A stretch of DNA of 64,000 nt from Alterisphingorhabdus sp051668705 (GTDB taxonomy: Bacteria > Pseudomonadota > Alphaproteobacteria > Sphingomonadales > Sphingomonadaceae), in contig NZ_CP196351.1 of the NCBI RefSeq assembly GCF_051668705.1, positions 2,790,001 through 2,854,000 on the forward strand. The letters run 5' to 3'. Shown piece by piece: positions 8,969-17,789 of this stretch (positions are counted from its first letter, which is position 1; each line of letters begins with the position of its first letter). The position numbers and the translations under genes were made by a program. The notes under the pieces were generated by a model. The model saw only the letters and a program-made list of their open reading frames with translations. It ran no database searches and was not told where the DNA came from.

Positions 8969-10213
8969 TCAGATCAGTTCCAACTGCTGACAATATTGGG
9001 ATAAGGTTAGGACAGTCTTTTCTAAATCTTCAATGAACAGTTTGCGACTCTTAAACCGCCTCACATTATGCACTTCGTATATGAAACGAATGTTTTTTGG
9101 AGCGTCTTTTTCTGCGCTTAAAGCAAGCTCTGGCTCATTGAGGAAGTCTTCTACCGATAAGGTTATTTCGTTACCGCGCCCCTTCCAGTTGAACGAAACT
9201 TTCATCTCGGAAAGGCTATTGTCTAAAAGCAACTTGTTCATCCAGGTTATAACAGCACGCGCCTTCTTACCTTTTGGCGCAGTAAATTCCATTGCGGCAC
9301 TTATCTGGCAGGATTTTAGATCAGCGAGAGCATAAAGACAGGACTTGCTATCTGGAAAAAGAAAGTTGGCGTGCAATTTATAATTCTCTGCAAGCTCAGA
9401 TCTATCAAACTTGACTCTTTCATCGGCATCAGCACGGACACCGGCCATGTGGCGTAATTCTACGTGATTTTTGCTTTGGAATATTATCTTTGCTGTAAGA
9501 TCACGGCGCTCCTGTTGCCAACCATGAACAATCTCGGTGATGCCTCGCGTCTTTGTTGAAAAGCCAAGAGATGTAGAAGCAGATTCGACAAAGTCAGGCC
9601 ATTCAACTGGCATCGCATCATACGTAAGAATACCGGATTTCTCATCCCAAAAGAAATTGAGGCTTTGGCGAATAATTTGACGAGCAATATCATTTAAATC
9701 AGGCGTTTGATCATAAAATATCTCTGTAAAAGTGCGTAATTCCGCCCAAGAAAAATGATATATTCTCCGCCCCTTACGCTGCCGAACTGATAGATGGTAA
9801 GGCAACTCATCAGCACGAACCGCAAACTCATTTGAGATTGATATCAAAGTATCAATATCAAGCGCCTTTGCCAATTCGGCATAGGAATGGATTTGCTCCG
9901 GCCTAATATCACTGGTTCCTGATTTTGCCTCAATGAATGCCGCCCATTCTGTATTACCACGTTTGCAGGTAAGTAGTCCATCTGGCCGCACTTCCGGCAA
10001 ATGAGAACCATGAAAACGGGGTTCCATCATGCCATAATAAGAACATGTCAACCCAGACCCATAATCGCATCTTTGTAAAAAAGCTGATCTATATTCAGGT
10101 ATTATCTCTAGTAAGCCCATAAAAACAGCCAATAGTTTGCGCTCTGGTTGCTTATAATTTTGAACGATATTAGGCTTGGTATTTCGCGACAGTAAATCAT
10201 CAAGGCATTTCAT
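8969..10213 (-). CDS. Uncharacterised protein with a PD-(D/E)XK-nuclease-like segment
   Basis: 414 residues from the ATG at 10213, which has GAGGGAG at good spacing; a longer frame starts at 10246 without one. In the N-terminal half, PDGLLTCKRG is followed by AAFIEAKSGTSD and IRPEQIHSY, i.e. a D...ExK arrangement with a downstream Q, as in restriction-endonuclease-fold proteins. The C-terminal half has no motif I recognise. The gene is visibly AT-richer than its neighbours and stands alone between a SIMPL gene and a TPR gene, which suggests acquisition. The nuclease assignment is inference from motif spacing only. Confidence 0.6.
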   Translation of the reverse strand: MKCLDDLLSRNTKPNIVQNYKQPERKLLAVFMGLLEIIPEYRSAFLQRCDYGSGLTCSYYGMMEPRFHGSHLPEVRPDGLLTCKRGNTEWAAFIEAKSGTSDIRPEQIHSYAELAKALDIDTLISISNEFAVRADELPYHLSVRQRKGRRIYHFSWAELRTFTEIFYDQTPDLNDIARQIIRQSLNFFWDEKSGILTYDAMPVEWPDFVESASTSLGFSTKTRGITEIVHGWQQERRDLTAKIIFQSKNHVELRHMAGVRADADERVKFDRSELAENYKLHANFLFPDSKSCLYALADLKSCQISAAMEFTAPKGKKARAVITWMNKLLLDNSLSEMKVSFNWKGRGNEITLSVEDFLNEPELALSAEKDAPKNIRFIYEVHNVRRFKSRKLFIEDLEKTVLTLSQYCQQLELI

Positions 10214-10299
10214 AAATTTCTCCCTCTCATAGAAGAAACTACACAACCTATTATCGCAGTCTATAGTGAACTAATATTTTACTTGTAAAATACTTATTA

Positions 10300-11163
10300 T
10301 CACTTTGTGGATGGACTGTTTTCACCCTCATCCAATTGTTTAAGATATTGCCGTGCGGACAGTCTGGCTGTGCTGGGGCGGTTTTGGGCTGATATGGTCT
10401 GCCAATAGCTGCGGGCCTTATCATAATCATTTGATAGAGCGGCGATGACCCCTGCTTCCAGCAGCGTATCGGGGTCTTGAGCAACAATCGCCAGTGCCAC
10501 ATTGATGTCGGCCAATGCCCGTTCCAAATTGCCGAGGCGCCGTTCAAGCGTTGCCGAGAGCAACCAGCCGAGCGGATCATCCGGCGCATATTTCTGCACC
10601 AGCACAAATTCTTCACGTGCAGCTTGCAATTGTTCCAGCGCGACCAGTGCACGGGCACGGTCCAGGTGCGCGAGACCCAGCGCTTGCCCTTCCAAAATGC
10701 CGGTTGCCAAGGCACTGTCGACATGGGCCAGGCTAGTTGAAGGCTGATTGCCCGCCAACGCTGCATTGGCTGCCTGTATCCACAGATTGGCACTGCGGTC
10801 ATCATTGGCGCTGCGCGCTTCTTCGGCTGCCTGTGAAAAGGCTTCGCTGGACAAGAGCCAACGCTGTTGCCGTGAATAGGCAAAGGCCAGACAGTGGCGC
10901 GCAAAATAGCCACCGCCAACGGTCAGCCATTTATTGGCCGTATCGACACCGCCCAACGGATCATCAACTGCCGTATCAAGACACTGATTAAATTGCGCTT
11001 CGCGTGGATCAGCAGGGCCCAAAACGGGTTTTTGTGATGGCCCCTGAACCGGTGCATCATCCTTAGTGGAAGGCGCACTGCCCAAGGGTATGCGTATCTG
11101 CGAGGGGGCGCTGGATGTTATGAAAGCAGAGATTATAGCCCCGAGAAATAATATGCGTAACAT
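10300..11163 (-). CDS. Exported tetratricopeptide-repeat protein
   Basis: 287 residues. An N-terminal signal peptide (ILFLGAIISAFITSSAPS) is followed by a proline-rich spacer and alpha-helical repeats with TPR spacing, for example ALVALEQLQAAREEFVLVQKYAPDDPLGW and ALADINVALAIVAQDPDT. A periplasmic scaffold or interaction role is likely; partner unknown. It starts 12 bases after the end of the upstream hydrolase gene, so the two probably share a transcript. Confidence 0.75.
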   Translation of the reverse strand: MLRILFLGAIISAFITSSAPSQIRIPLGSAPSTKDDAPVQGPSQKPVLGPADPREAQFNQCLDTAVDDPLGGVDTANKWLTVGGGYFARHCLAFAYSRQQRWLLSSEAFSQAAEEARSANDDRSANLWIQAANAALAGNQPSTSLAHVDSALATGILEGQALGLAHLDRARALVALEQLQAAREEFVLVQKYAPDDPLGWLLSATLERRLGNLERALADINVALAIVAQDPDTLLEAGVIAALSNDYDKARSYWQTISAQNRPSTARLSARQYLKQLDEGENSPSTK

Positions 11164-11175
11164 GGATGGCCCGAT

Positions 11176-11955
11176 CTAAAGACTATATTTCAGCATCGCC
11201 GCCAGCGTGGTGAGGATAATGGCAATATCTTTCGGCCGTGACAGGCGATGGTCGCCATCTTTGACAAACAGCGTCTGTACATCAGTTGAACGCAGCAATT
11301 TGGCAGTCTCAAGACTATATTGCCATGGCACATCCGCATCTTCCTGCCCATGCACAAACCGCGCAGGGCAGTCGATTGCGATAGGCCCGTGCAGCAAGCG
11401 GTTGGCTTCTCCCGACTGATAAAAACCGCGTGTCGTAATATAAGGCTCCGGGCCATAGTCGCTATGCTCGACCAATTTCCCTTCGCGCAAAATCTCCAAT
11501 TTCTGCTCTTGCGAAAAGCCCCAAAGCGTAAAGTCCGGGGCAGCCGCGATGCCGAAAATGCCGGTAACTTTTTTGGTTCGCTGCATGGCAACCAACAGCA
11601 TTAGCCAGCCGCCCATTGACGATCCAATCAACAATACCGGCCCTTTGACCAACTGATCGATGAGCAGCAAGACATCATCGCGCCAGCTGATCAGTGTCTG
11701 ATCTTCAAACGCACCTTCGCTCTCCCCGCAACCAGCATAATCCAGTCGCAAACAGCCAAAACCCTGTGACTCGGCCCAGCGATCTATGGCTTGTGCCTTG
11801 CCGCCCTGCATGTCGGACATATAGCCAGGCAAAAACACAATGGTTGGTTTATCACTAGACGGCTTTTCACTGGCTGCTTTGCTCGCTGATCGCAAACGAT
11901 ATGCCAATTTCAGCCCATCGGGGCGCGTAAGATATTCTGCTGGTTTTTCTTCCAT
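11176..11955 (-). CDS. Alpha/beta hydrolase (serine esterase/thioesterase type)
   Basis: 259 residues from the ATG at 11955; upstream extension is possible only from a TTG at 12009. Catalytic elements: LDYAGCGESEG, the nucleophile elbow GSSMGGW (Ser), HGQEDADVPW (acid) and DGDHRLS (His). The arrangement resembles ABHD10-type thioesterases. Substrate not evident. Confidence 0.82.
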   Translation of the reverse strand: MEEKPAEYLTRPDGLKLAYRLRSASKAASEKPSSDKPTIVFLPGYMSDMQGGKAQAIDRWAESQGFGCLRLDYAGCGESEGAFEDQTLISWRDDVLLLIDQLVKGPVLLIGSSMGGWLMLLVAMQRTKKVTGIFGIAAAPDFTLWGFSQEQKLEILREGKLVEHSDYGPEPYITTRGFYQSGEANRLLHGPIAIDCPARFVHGQEDADVPWQYSLETAKLLRSTDVQTLFVKDGDHRLSRPKDIAIILTTLAAMLKYSL

Positions 11956-12040
11956 ATCACTGCTGATATGCTGCGTCCGCCGGTTTGACAAGCAATGCCA
12001 TGACCGCAAACTGTGAAAGAATTGCGGGCCATGCCGCGCT

Positions 12041-12439
12041 TTATATAATCTTATCAGCGTTATAGACTATTGCTATACACAAAAAGGCTATGGCTAGCAT
12101 CCCGCTGCGAGAGATCATCGGCACTTTCAGCTTCGGCAGATAGGCCGCAAGATAGTTTGGAATATCGCCTGTAATGCTCATCTCCCAACCCTTGCGCAGA
12201 TGCTCACCTTGAAAGATATTGAAGATGCGCGTCGCGCCCTTATCCTCTGTCGCAACCAGATCCTCAAAGCTATAGGCCCCGCTGCGCCATTCATTGCTGT
12301 ACAATATAAACATGTCGCCAACAGTCTCGATACGTACTGACTGCTTGCGCGAGCGATCGGCTTCGCGAAACTGGATTGAATAGTCTCCCATAACGGGCAA
12401 GGCTTCGCACAAAATGGTTAAGGAAGCGTTTTGACCCAC
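12041..12439 (-). CDS. Hypothetical protein with a C-terminal membrane anchor
   Basis: 132 residues from a GTG start; an ATG at 12391 is an alternative. A polar N-terminal domain ends in one hydrophobic segment (MLAIAFLCIAIVYN, about residues 113-126), suggesting tail anchoring. It follows the isomerase gene by 23 bases on the same strand. I do not recognise a family. Confidence 0.55.
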   Translation of the reverse strand: MGQNASLTILCEALPVMGDYSIQFREADRSRKQSVRIETVGDMFILYSNEWRSGAYSFEDLVATEDKGATRIFNIFQGEHLRKGWEMSITGDIPNYLAAYLPKLKVPMISRSGMLAIAFLCIAIVYNADKII

Positions 12440-12462
12440 TATGCCGTCTTATCAACCCATGG

Positions 12463-13077
12463 TCAGGCCAGGGCTGCGGCCTCAACCTGATGCAGTCGCT
12501 CTTTGCCAAAGAACATATCATCACCAACAAAAAATGTCGGGATGCCAAAGGCCCCGCGATCAACTGCCGCCTGTGTGCGCACCATAAGCTCCTGCTTAAT
12601 ATCCGCATCATTATAGACGGCGGCCAGCGCTGCGCCATCAAAGCCGCTCTCGTTCATCGCTGCAATATAGGCCGCAGCATCGCCCATATTAATGCCTTTT
12701 TCCCACATGGCGACTAGGCCAGCCTCAATATAATCCATCAGCCGGCCTTGCTGCTCTGCCACCAATGCGCCGCGCATCAACATCACTGTATTGATGGGAA
12801 AATGCGGGTTCATCTGGAAATCTGTAATATTATGCGCTGTGATAAAGCGGCCAAATTCCAGCTGTTCATAGGCCAGTTTTTTGGGAATATTGGCAAAGGC
12901 CATCATTGGTGCCTGATTGCCCGTTAATTTGAATATCCCGCCCAGCAGCGCCAGCTTATAATCAAAATTGATGCCCGTACGCGCGCTGATTGCTGGCAAG
13001 GCGCGGTGCACCAAATAGGCATTGGGGCTGGCAAAATCGAAGATGAAATCCACGGCTTTGGGCTGTTCGCTGGTCAT
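12463..13077 (-). CDS. 2-hydroxychromene-2-carboxylate isomerase family protein (DsbA-fold)
   Basis: 204 residues. It opens with VDFIFDFASPNAYLVHRALP, the HCCA-isomerase/kappa-GST version of the thioredoxin fold in which serine replaces the redox cysteine (FASPNAY), and ends with GAFGIPTFFVGDDMFFG, the cis-proline region. Known members isomerise aromatic ring-fission products with glutathione. No aromatic-degradation genes lie nearby, so the physiological substrate is open. It follows the SDR gene by 12 bases. Confidence 0.85.
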   Translation of the reverse strand: MTSEQPKAVDFIFDFASPNAYLVHRALPAISARTGINFDYKLALLGGIFKLTGNQAPMMAFANIPKKLAYEQLEFGRFITAHNITDFQMNPHFPINTVMLMRGALVAEQQGRLMDYIEAGLVAMWEKGINMGDAAAYIAAMNESGFDGAALAAVYNDADIKQELMVRTQAAVDRGAFGIPTFFVGDDMFFGKERLHQVEAAALA

Positions 13078-13089
13078 TATTGTGTCTCC

Positions 13090-13824
13090 TCACCAATTTT
13101 CTTTCCATGGCCGCAGGTCCAATTCATGCGTCCATGCTGATCGCGGCTGTTCATGCAGCATCACATAATTGGCGGCAATGGCATCGGGTGACAAAATCGC
13201 ATCCTGATCGCGCATCGCATCAACCCCGGGCACATTATCGCGGATAAAGTTGGAATCGATCATGCCGTCCACCACCACATGCGCAACATGAATGCCGTGC
13301 GGCCCCAGTTCACGCGCCATGCTCTGCGCCAATGCCCGCAATGCAAATTTCGCACTGGCAAAAGCAGAGAAGCCATTGCCGCCCCGCACACTGGCCGTTG
13401 CTCCGGTAAAAATGACCGTACCCGCACCGCGCGGCACCATATATTTTGCTGCCTCACGCCCGGTTAAAAAGCCCGCAAAGGCGGCCATTTCCCACACTTT
13501 GCGATAGACCCGCGCCGTGGTTTCGCGAATGCCAAAACGCACATTGGCGCCGATATTGAACACCACCACAGATAGCGGGGCAATATCCTGCTCAATGCGC
13601 GCAAATAATGCTGTCATCGCCTCTTCATCGCGTGCATCCACAGGGCACGCCACAGCTTCACCGCCGCGCGCCGCAATATCCGCAACCAAATCGTCAAGCG
13701 CATCAGCATGGCGCGGCCGCCGTGCGACACAGACAATATATCCCTTCGCCGCAAAGGCGCGCGCAATCGCACTGCCCGTATCGTCCCCTGCACCGATTAT
13801 TAGACAGCTGCGTTTTGTGCTCAT
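13090..13824 (-). CDS. Short-chain dehydrogenase/reductase with Phe in place of the catalytic Tyr
   Basis: 244 residues from the ATG at 13824 (AGGGTG upstream); an in-frame start at 13857 is less likely. Rossmann motif GAGDDTGSAIARAF (Gly-rich loop). The usual YxxxK active site reads FASAK (within GFSAFASAKFALRALAQ), so the catalytic tyrosine is replaced by phenylalanine. Other members of this subgroup appear to share this, but it questions normal SDR chemistry. Probably in one transcript with the isomerase. Confidence 0.8.
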   Translation of the reverse strand: MSTKRSCLIIGAGDDTGSAIARAFAAKGYIVCVARRPRHADALDDLVADIAARGGEAVACPVDARDEEAMTALFARIEQDIAPLSVVVFNIGANVRFGIRETTARVYRKVWEMAAFAGFLTGREAAKYMVPRGAGTVIFTGATASVRGGNGFSAFASAKFALRALAQSMARELGPHGIHVAHVVVDGMIDSNFIRDNVPGVDAMRDQDAILSPDAIAANYVMLHEQPRSAWTHELDLRPWKENW

Positions 13825-13902
13825 CACCCTGCTTCCCGATCTTTTTATCACGCTCACAGATTTTCACGCACCTTGCAAGAGCAGCTTAGCCAGTAATCAT
13901 CC

Positions 13903-14085
13903 TTATTGTGTTGGTTCCTGTACCGCCAAAGCGCCTTTAACGGCGGACAAAAGTTTTGCTGGCTGATCATCCATAATGAAATGATAGCTATCTTCCACCT
14001 CGACCAGGCGCTTATTGGTTAGAGCCTGATAGGCTGCGCTATATAATGGAGTCAGTCTCTGTGCGGGAAATAACCCACAGAACAA
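13903..14085 (-). pseudogene. C-terminal remnant of an alpha/beta hydrolase
   Basis: The reverse strand encodes SAAYQALTNKRLVEVEDSYHFIMDDQP and then stops. This is the terminal catalytic-histidine region (YHFIM-DQP) of small exported alpha/beta hydrolases. In frame it runs back only to a stop near 14106 and has no credible start. The matching N-terminal part lies at 14689-14940 on the same strand, so this is the far half of a hydrolase gene whose middle has been lost or displaced by the DUF3892 segment. Confidence 0.65.
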
Positions 14086-14134
14086 TTGGGGAACACACTC
14101 GACTCAGAGTTGGATTCCGTTTACCAAAAGAATT

Positions 14135-14163
14135 GGCCCAGCGATGGTTCAGATCGCTGGGCC
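14135..14163 (+). terminator. Strong hairpin before the DUF3892 gene
   Basis: A perfect 11-bp inverted repeat, GGCCCAGCGAT / ATCGCTGGGCC, with a 7-base loop is followed by GGTTTT. It looks like an intrinsic terminator or attenuator. A second, weaker hairpin (ACCCGC ... GCGGGT) follows a few bases downstream. It stands about 100 bases ahead of the DUF3892 start, so it could insulate or attenuate that gene. Confidence 0.5.
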
Positions 14164-14262
14164 GGTTTTGTAACCCGCGTTGGAGGCGGGTCGTGATCAC
14201 TATTGAGTACTACGCTCGTGATTGGTTGCGGTCAACCTTCAAGGCATCCCTTTGGAGTAAAT

Positions 14263-14496
14263 ATGACTAAAGAAGTAATAGATGCAAAAGCCAATTCAGA
14301 TGGCAACATTACTCATGTAAAACTGAGCGGTAACAAGAGCTATACACCTTTGGATACTGCTATGAAAATGGCTGACAAAGGTCAGATTTCAAATGCTCGT
14401 TCAGTACGGCCTAGAAATGGTGCGAAAGACCATTTGCGTACCAATCCGGACGGAAAAAAGGGTAATAATCTCGACAATATGACTGGCGATAACTAA
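14263..14496 (+). CDS. DUF3892 domain protein
   Basis: 77 residues. The ATG is preceded by TTGGAG at good spacing. The pattern VIDAKANSDGNITHVKL, then HLRTNPDGK and NNLDNM at the end, is that of short DUF3892 proteins, which often occur as single accessory genes; no function is established. It is oppositely oriented to its surroundings and sits inside a disrupted hydrolase gene, with hairpins on both sides, as a self-contained cassette. Confidence 0.75.
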   Translation: MTKEVIDAKANSDGNITHVKLSGNKSYTPLDTAMKMADKGQISNARSVRPRNGAKDHLRTNPDGKKGNNLDNMTGDN

Positions 14497-14513
14497 GCCA
14501 GTTATAAACTGAC

Positions 14514-14590
14514 GGAGCGCTCCATTATCTTGCCTAGCTGGAAGTCGACTATGGTCCGACAAAGGATGGCAGCAATGGAGCGCCTTTTTT
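14514..14590 (+). terminator. Long-stem terminator after the DUF3892 gene
   Basis: GCGCTCCATT (14517-14526) pairs perfectly with AATGGAGCGC (14574-14583), directly followed by CC and a run of six T. The intervening 47 bases can form further short stems (TTGCC/GGCAG, GTCG/CGAC). It closes the DUF3892 transcription unit. Confidence 0.6.
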
Positions 14591-14688
14591 CTGCCGAATA
14601 TCAGCAACAAACATTTGCGCGTCCAGTTTAACGTAATTGTAGGACATAACGCCTTCGTACATTATTGTCGGTGTTTTGTTGGTTGATG

Positions 14689-14940
14689 CTATCTATCCTG
14701 TGCAGGGGTTTCAGCAAAGCGGTGCAGGCGATAATCATCCTTTAATCCTGCGACCAATCCGTCCCACACTTTAGGGGATGAAATCAGCCCCGGAATAAGA
14801 ATGATATTACGCCCTGCCTTGCCATCCACTTGGAGGGCAGGACATTGTTTTTCATCGTCTGTATTGGCTGTGTGAAAAGCGGCAGCTGCAGCAAAAGGCA
14901 GGCCACATATCAGCACCAAAAGCGTTATGATGATCCGCAT
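14689..14940 (-). pseudogene. N-terminal remnant of an exported alpha/beta hydrolase
   Basis: Starts at an ATG one base after the regulator stop, with AGGGCTGAT before it. It encodes a signal peptide (MRIIITLLVLICGLPFAAA) and the first hydrolase strand IILIPGLISSPKVWDGLVAGL, then DYRLHRF, after which homology ends and a stop follows. The nucleophile-elbow region is missing. The C-terminal part is found at 13903-14085. It was evidently the third gene of the operon beginning at 15525. Confidence 0.7.
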
Positions 14941-14941
14941 A

Positions 14942-15139
14942 TCAGCCCTGCTCTTTCTCAAAAATCTCTTCGATAGCCATATCGAACAGTTCCGCTATTC
15001 TAAACGCCAATGGCAGCGAAGGGTCATAGCGTCCCTTCTCAATGGCATTGACCGATTGGCGCGATATTCCCAAATGCTCACCCAGATCCTGTTGGGACCA
15101 GTCACGTTCCGCGCGCAGCACTTTCAAACGGTTTTTCAC
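14942..15139 (-). CDS. Small XRE-family (Cro/C1-type) transcriptional regulator
   Basis: 65 residues from a GTG start that overlaps the upstream stop codon (GTGA, 4 bases). A longer in-frame reading from 15202 would overlap the membrane gene and adds non-homologous residues. It is a bare helix-turn-helix: WSQQDLGEHLGISRQSVNAIE followed by KGRYDPSLPLAFRIAELF. Such 65-70-residue regulators are commonly paired with a small membrane protein, as here, and often autoregulate. Confidence 0.85.
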   Translation of the reverse strand: MKNRLKVLRAERDWSQQDLGEHLGISRQSVNAIEKGRYDPSLPLAFRIAELFDMAIEEIFEKEQG

Positions 15140-15525
15140 GCACGCCACCGCACTAGAGGCGCCGCAAAACCCAGCATCGCAAACCAGATGACCCCGATCC
15201 ATTGCGGGCCAGCGGCAAGCACCTCATAGACTTTCAGAAATTGCCAAACCGTCGTCAGCGCAAGTGTCATTCCCGTAGCCAGCAAAAATTGTTTGGCAAA
15301 AAGCAGGCGCTGATACTCGTCATCACATTCGACAAGTAACCTGAATATGGTCCAGAAAACCCCGCAGATCGGCAAAGCCGTTAGCAGGGCGAGAAAAATC
15401 AGCACAATCTGCGATTGATCGCCCTGCCGTGCATAGGTCAGCCCGCCTATCAACACCACCATATAGGCACCCATAAATGCGAACAGACGTTTGGTATAAT
15501 TTTTCATATAATGTGGCATCGCCAT
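15136..15525 (-). CDS. Small four-helix membrane protein co-transcribed with the XRE regulator
   Basis: 129 residues from the ATG at 15525 (AAAGGG eight bases upstream); the frame extends to 15564 without a better site. Four hydrophobic segments are visible (about residues 15-33, 40-60, 80-95 and 105-122). The gene overlaps the regulator by 4 bases. Function unknown; the pairing suggests a sensor or effector whose level the regulator controls. Confidence 0.75.
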   Translation of the reverse strand: MAMPHYMKNYTKRLFAFMGAYMVVLIGGLTYARQGDQSQIVLIFLALLTALPICGVFWTIFRLLVECDDEYQRLLFAKQFLLATGMTLALTTVWQFLKVYEVLAAGPQWIGVIWFAMLGFAAPLVRWRA

Positions 15526-15759
15526 GGAAACTACCCTTTCATTTATGGAAAGGGTGTTTGTCATTTCTATTCCATTTTGTCAAGTGTGTTTTCCATATTG
15601 GAAACCAAACTTGCTTATTACAGCCATGTTTGACGTATCTGATCATCATATTGAGCACGGCATAAATATGATGCGCGCGGTGCTTGCTTTCGTAAAACCC
15701 ATGAACACGCCAACAAGGTGCCTTGCCATTTGCTGCTAATCCCGCCAAATGCTGAATCT

Positions 15760-17778
15760 ATGACTGATATGATAAAAATTACCCTTCCTGATGGCTCTGA
15801 ACGGCAGGTTGAGCACGGCACGACACCCGCGCAAATTGCCGCCGATATCGGGCCCGGCCTTGCCAAAGCCGCCATGGCCGCACGCATTGATGGTGAAGTG
15901 CGCGATATTATGCGCCCATTGGAAGAAGATACACTGCTTGCGCTGATCACCGCGCGTGATGAGGCTGAGGCGCTGGAGCTGGTGCGCCATGATTATGCAC
16001 ATGTGCTGGCTGAGGCTGTGCAAAGCCTGTTCCCCGGTACCCAGATCACCTTTGGTCCGGCGACTGATGACGGCTTTTACTATGATGTCAAAGCGCCGGA
16101 AACGCGCGATCCGTTTTCCATGGATGACCTGCCAGCCATTGAAGAAGAAATGCGCCGCATCATCAAGGCGGATAAACCGCTGATCCGCGAAGTCTGGTCG
16201 CGCGCCAACCTAATCAAGAAATGGGCGGATGATGGCGAGAGTTTTAAAGCTGAATGGGCGGGCGAGCTGCCTGAAAATGAAGAGTTGACCGTCTATTGGT
16301 CGGGCGAACCACAAAGCGATGGCGCGTGGATGGATATGTGCCGCGGGCCGCATCTGGCCAGCACGGGCAAGCTGGACCCGCAAGCGTTCAAGCTGATGCG
16401 CGTGGCCGGTGCCTATTGGCGCGGCGACCAGAATAATGCGCAGCTGACCCGTATTTACGGCACAGGCTGGCTGAACAAAAAACAGCTTAATGCCCATTTG
16501 CATATGCTGGAAGAAGCGGCCAAGCGCGACCACCGCAAGCTGGGGCAGGAAATGGACCTGTTCCACTTTCAACCAGAAGCGCAAGGCAGCTGTTTCTGGC
16601 ATCCACAGGGTTTTGTTATCTGGCGTGAACTAGAGGCCTATATGCGCCGCGCCATTGATAATGGCGGCTATGAAGAGATTAAGACGCCGCAGCTTATGGA
16701 TGTGAAGCAGTGGGAGCAATCGGGCCATTGGGGCAAATATTCCGAAAATATGTTTGCTGTGCCCGATGAAGTGCCGGATGCGGAAAGCGATGGCCCGGTG
16801 ATCAGCGGCGAAGGCGATATGATGGCGATTAAGCCCATGAATTGCCCTGCGCATGTGCTGGTTTTCCGTCAGGGTATCAAATCCTATCGTGATCTGCCGC
16901 TGCGGCTGTTCGAGCATGGCTGTTGCCACCGTAATGAGCCGCACGGCGCTCTGCACGGCCTGATGCGCGTGCGTCAATTCACGCAGGATGATGCACATAT
17001 CTTCTGCCGCGAAGACCAGATCGTAGAGGAAACCCGCATATTCTGTGAGTTGGCGGACCGTGTGTATAAAGATTTGGGCTTTGAAAAATACGCCATCAAA
17101 TTGGCGCTGCGTCCGGAAAAACGCTTTGGCAGCGATAATGATTGGGACAAGGCCGAAGAAGAATTGCGTCAGGCCGTTATTGATGCCGGTATGGCAACGG
17201 AAGAATTTGGCTGGGAAGAATTGCCGGGCGAAGGGGCCTTTTACGCGCCCAAGCTGGAATGGCATTTGACCGATGCCATTGGGCGGACCTGGCAAGTTGG
17301 CACCATTCAGTCAGACCGCGTATTGCCCGAACGGCTGGACGCCAGCTATGTTGGTGAGGATGGCGAGCGCCATCGCCCCGTTATGCTGCACCGCGCGATT
17401 TTTGGCAGCTATGAGCGCTTTATCGGCATTTTGATTGAGAATTATGCTGGCAAGCTACCCGTCTGGCTGGCCCCGACACAAGCCGTTGTAGCGACCATTG
17501 TTTCGGATGCCGATGATTATGCCAAACAGGTTGTTGCCAAGCTAAAAGCCGCTGGCATTCGTGTTGACGCTGATCTGCGCAACGAAAAGATCAACTATAA
17601 AGTGCGTGAGCATAGTCTGGCCAAAGTGCCCAATCTGTTGGTTGTCGGCAAGCAAGAGGCCGAAAAAGGCAGCGTGGCCCTGCGCCAATTGGGTGAGAAA
17701 CAACAGCAATTCCTGCCGCTGGATGAGGCCATTGCCATGCTGAAACGCGACGCAACACCGCCCGATTTGCGCGAATAA
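15760..17778 (+). CDS. thrS: Threonine--tRNA ligase
   Basis: 672 residues from the ATG at 15760; an ATG at 15769 gives the family-typical MIKITLPDGS start, and the frame also opens at 15718. Domain order is standard: N-terminal TGS domain, HD-type editing domain with HDYAHVLAEAV, class II catalytic core (MNCPAHVLVF, RNEPHGALHGLMRVRQFTQDDAHIFC) and C-terminal anticodon-binding domain. It charges tRNA-Thr. Unlike enterobacteria it is not fused into an infC operon; infC lies about 2.3 kb downstream as a separate unit. Confidence 0.98.
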   Translation: MTDMIKITLPDGSERQVEHGTTPAQIAADIGPGLAKAAMAARIDGEVRDIMRPLEEDTLLALITARDEAEALELVRHDYAHVLAEAVQSLFPGTQITFGPATDDGFYYDVKAPETRDPFSMDDLPAIEEEMRRIIKADKPLIREVWSRANLIKKWADDGESFKAEWAGELPENEELTVYWSGEPQSDGAWMDMCRGPHLASTGKLDPQAFKLMRVAGAYWRGDQNNAQLTRIYGTGWLNKKQLNAHLHMLEEAAKRDHRKLGQEMDLFHFQPEAQGSCFWHPQGFVIWRELEAYMRRAIDNGGYEEIKTPQLMDVKQWEQSGHWGKYSENMFAVPDEVPDAESDGPVISGEGDMMAIKPMNCPAHVLVFRQGIKSYRDLPLRLFEHGCCHRNEPHGALHGLMRVRQFTQDDAHIFCREDQIVEETRIFCELADRVYKDLGFEKYAIKLALRPEKRFGSDNDWDKAEEELRQAVIDAGMATEEFGWEELPGEGAFYAPKLEWHLTDAIGRTWQVGTIQSDRVLPERLDASYVGEDGERHRPVMLHRAIFGSYERFIGILIENYAGKLPVWLAPTQAVVATIVSDADDYAKQVVAKLKAAGIRVDADLRNEKINYKVREHSLAKVPNLLVVGKQEAEKGSVALRQLGEKQQQFLPLDEAIAMLKRDATPPDLRE

Positions 17779-17789
17779 AAGCAGCAGAG

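Noticed and set aside
14514..14590. Long imperfect hairpin after the DUF3892 gene as an integron attC site
   Set aside because: No matching R'/R'' core boxes (RYYYAAC / GTTRRRY) could be placed and no integrase is present; the T-run makes a terminator the simpler reading.
15142..15202. N-terminal extension of the XRE regulator
   Set aside because: It overlaps the membrane-protein gene in another frame and adds non-homologous residues; the GTG at 15139 gives the standard 65-residue form.
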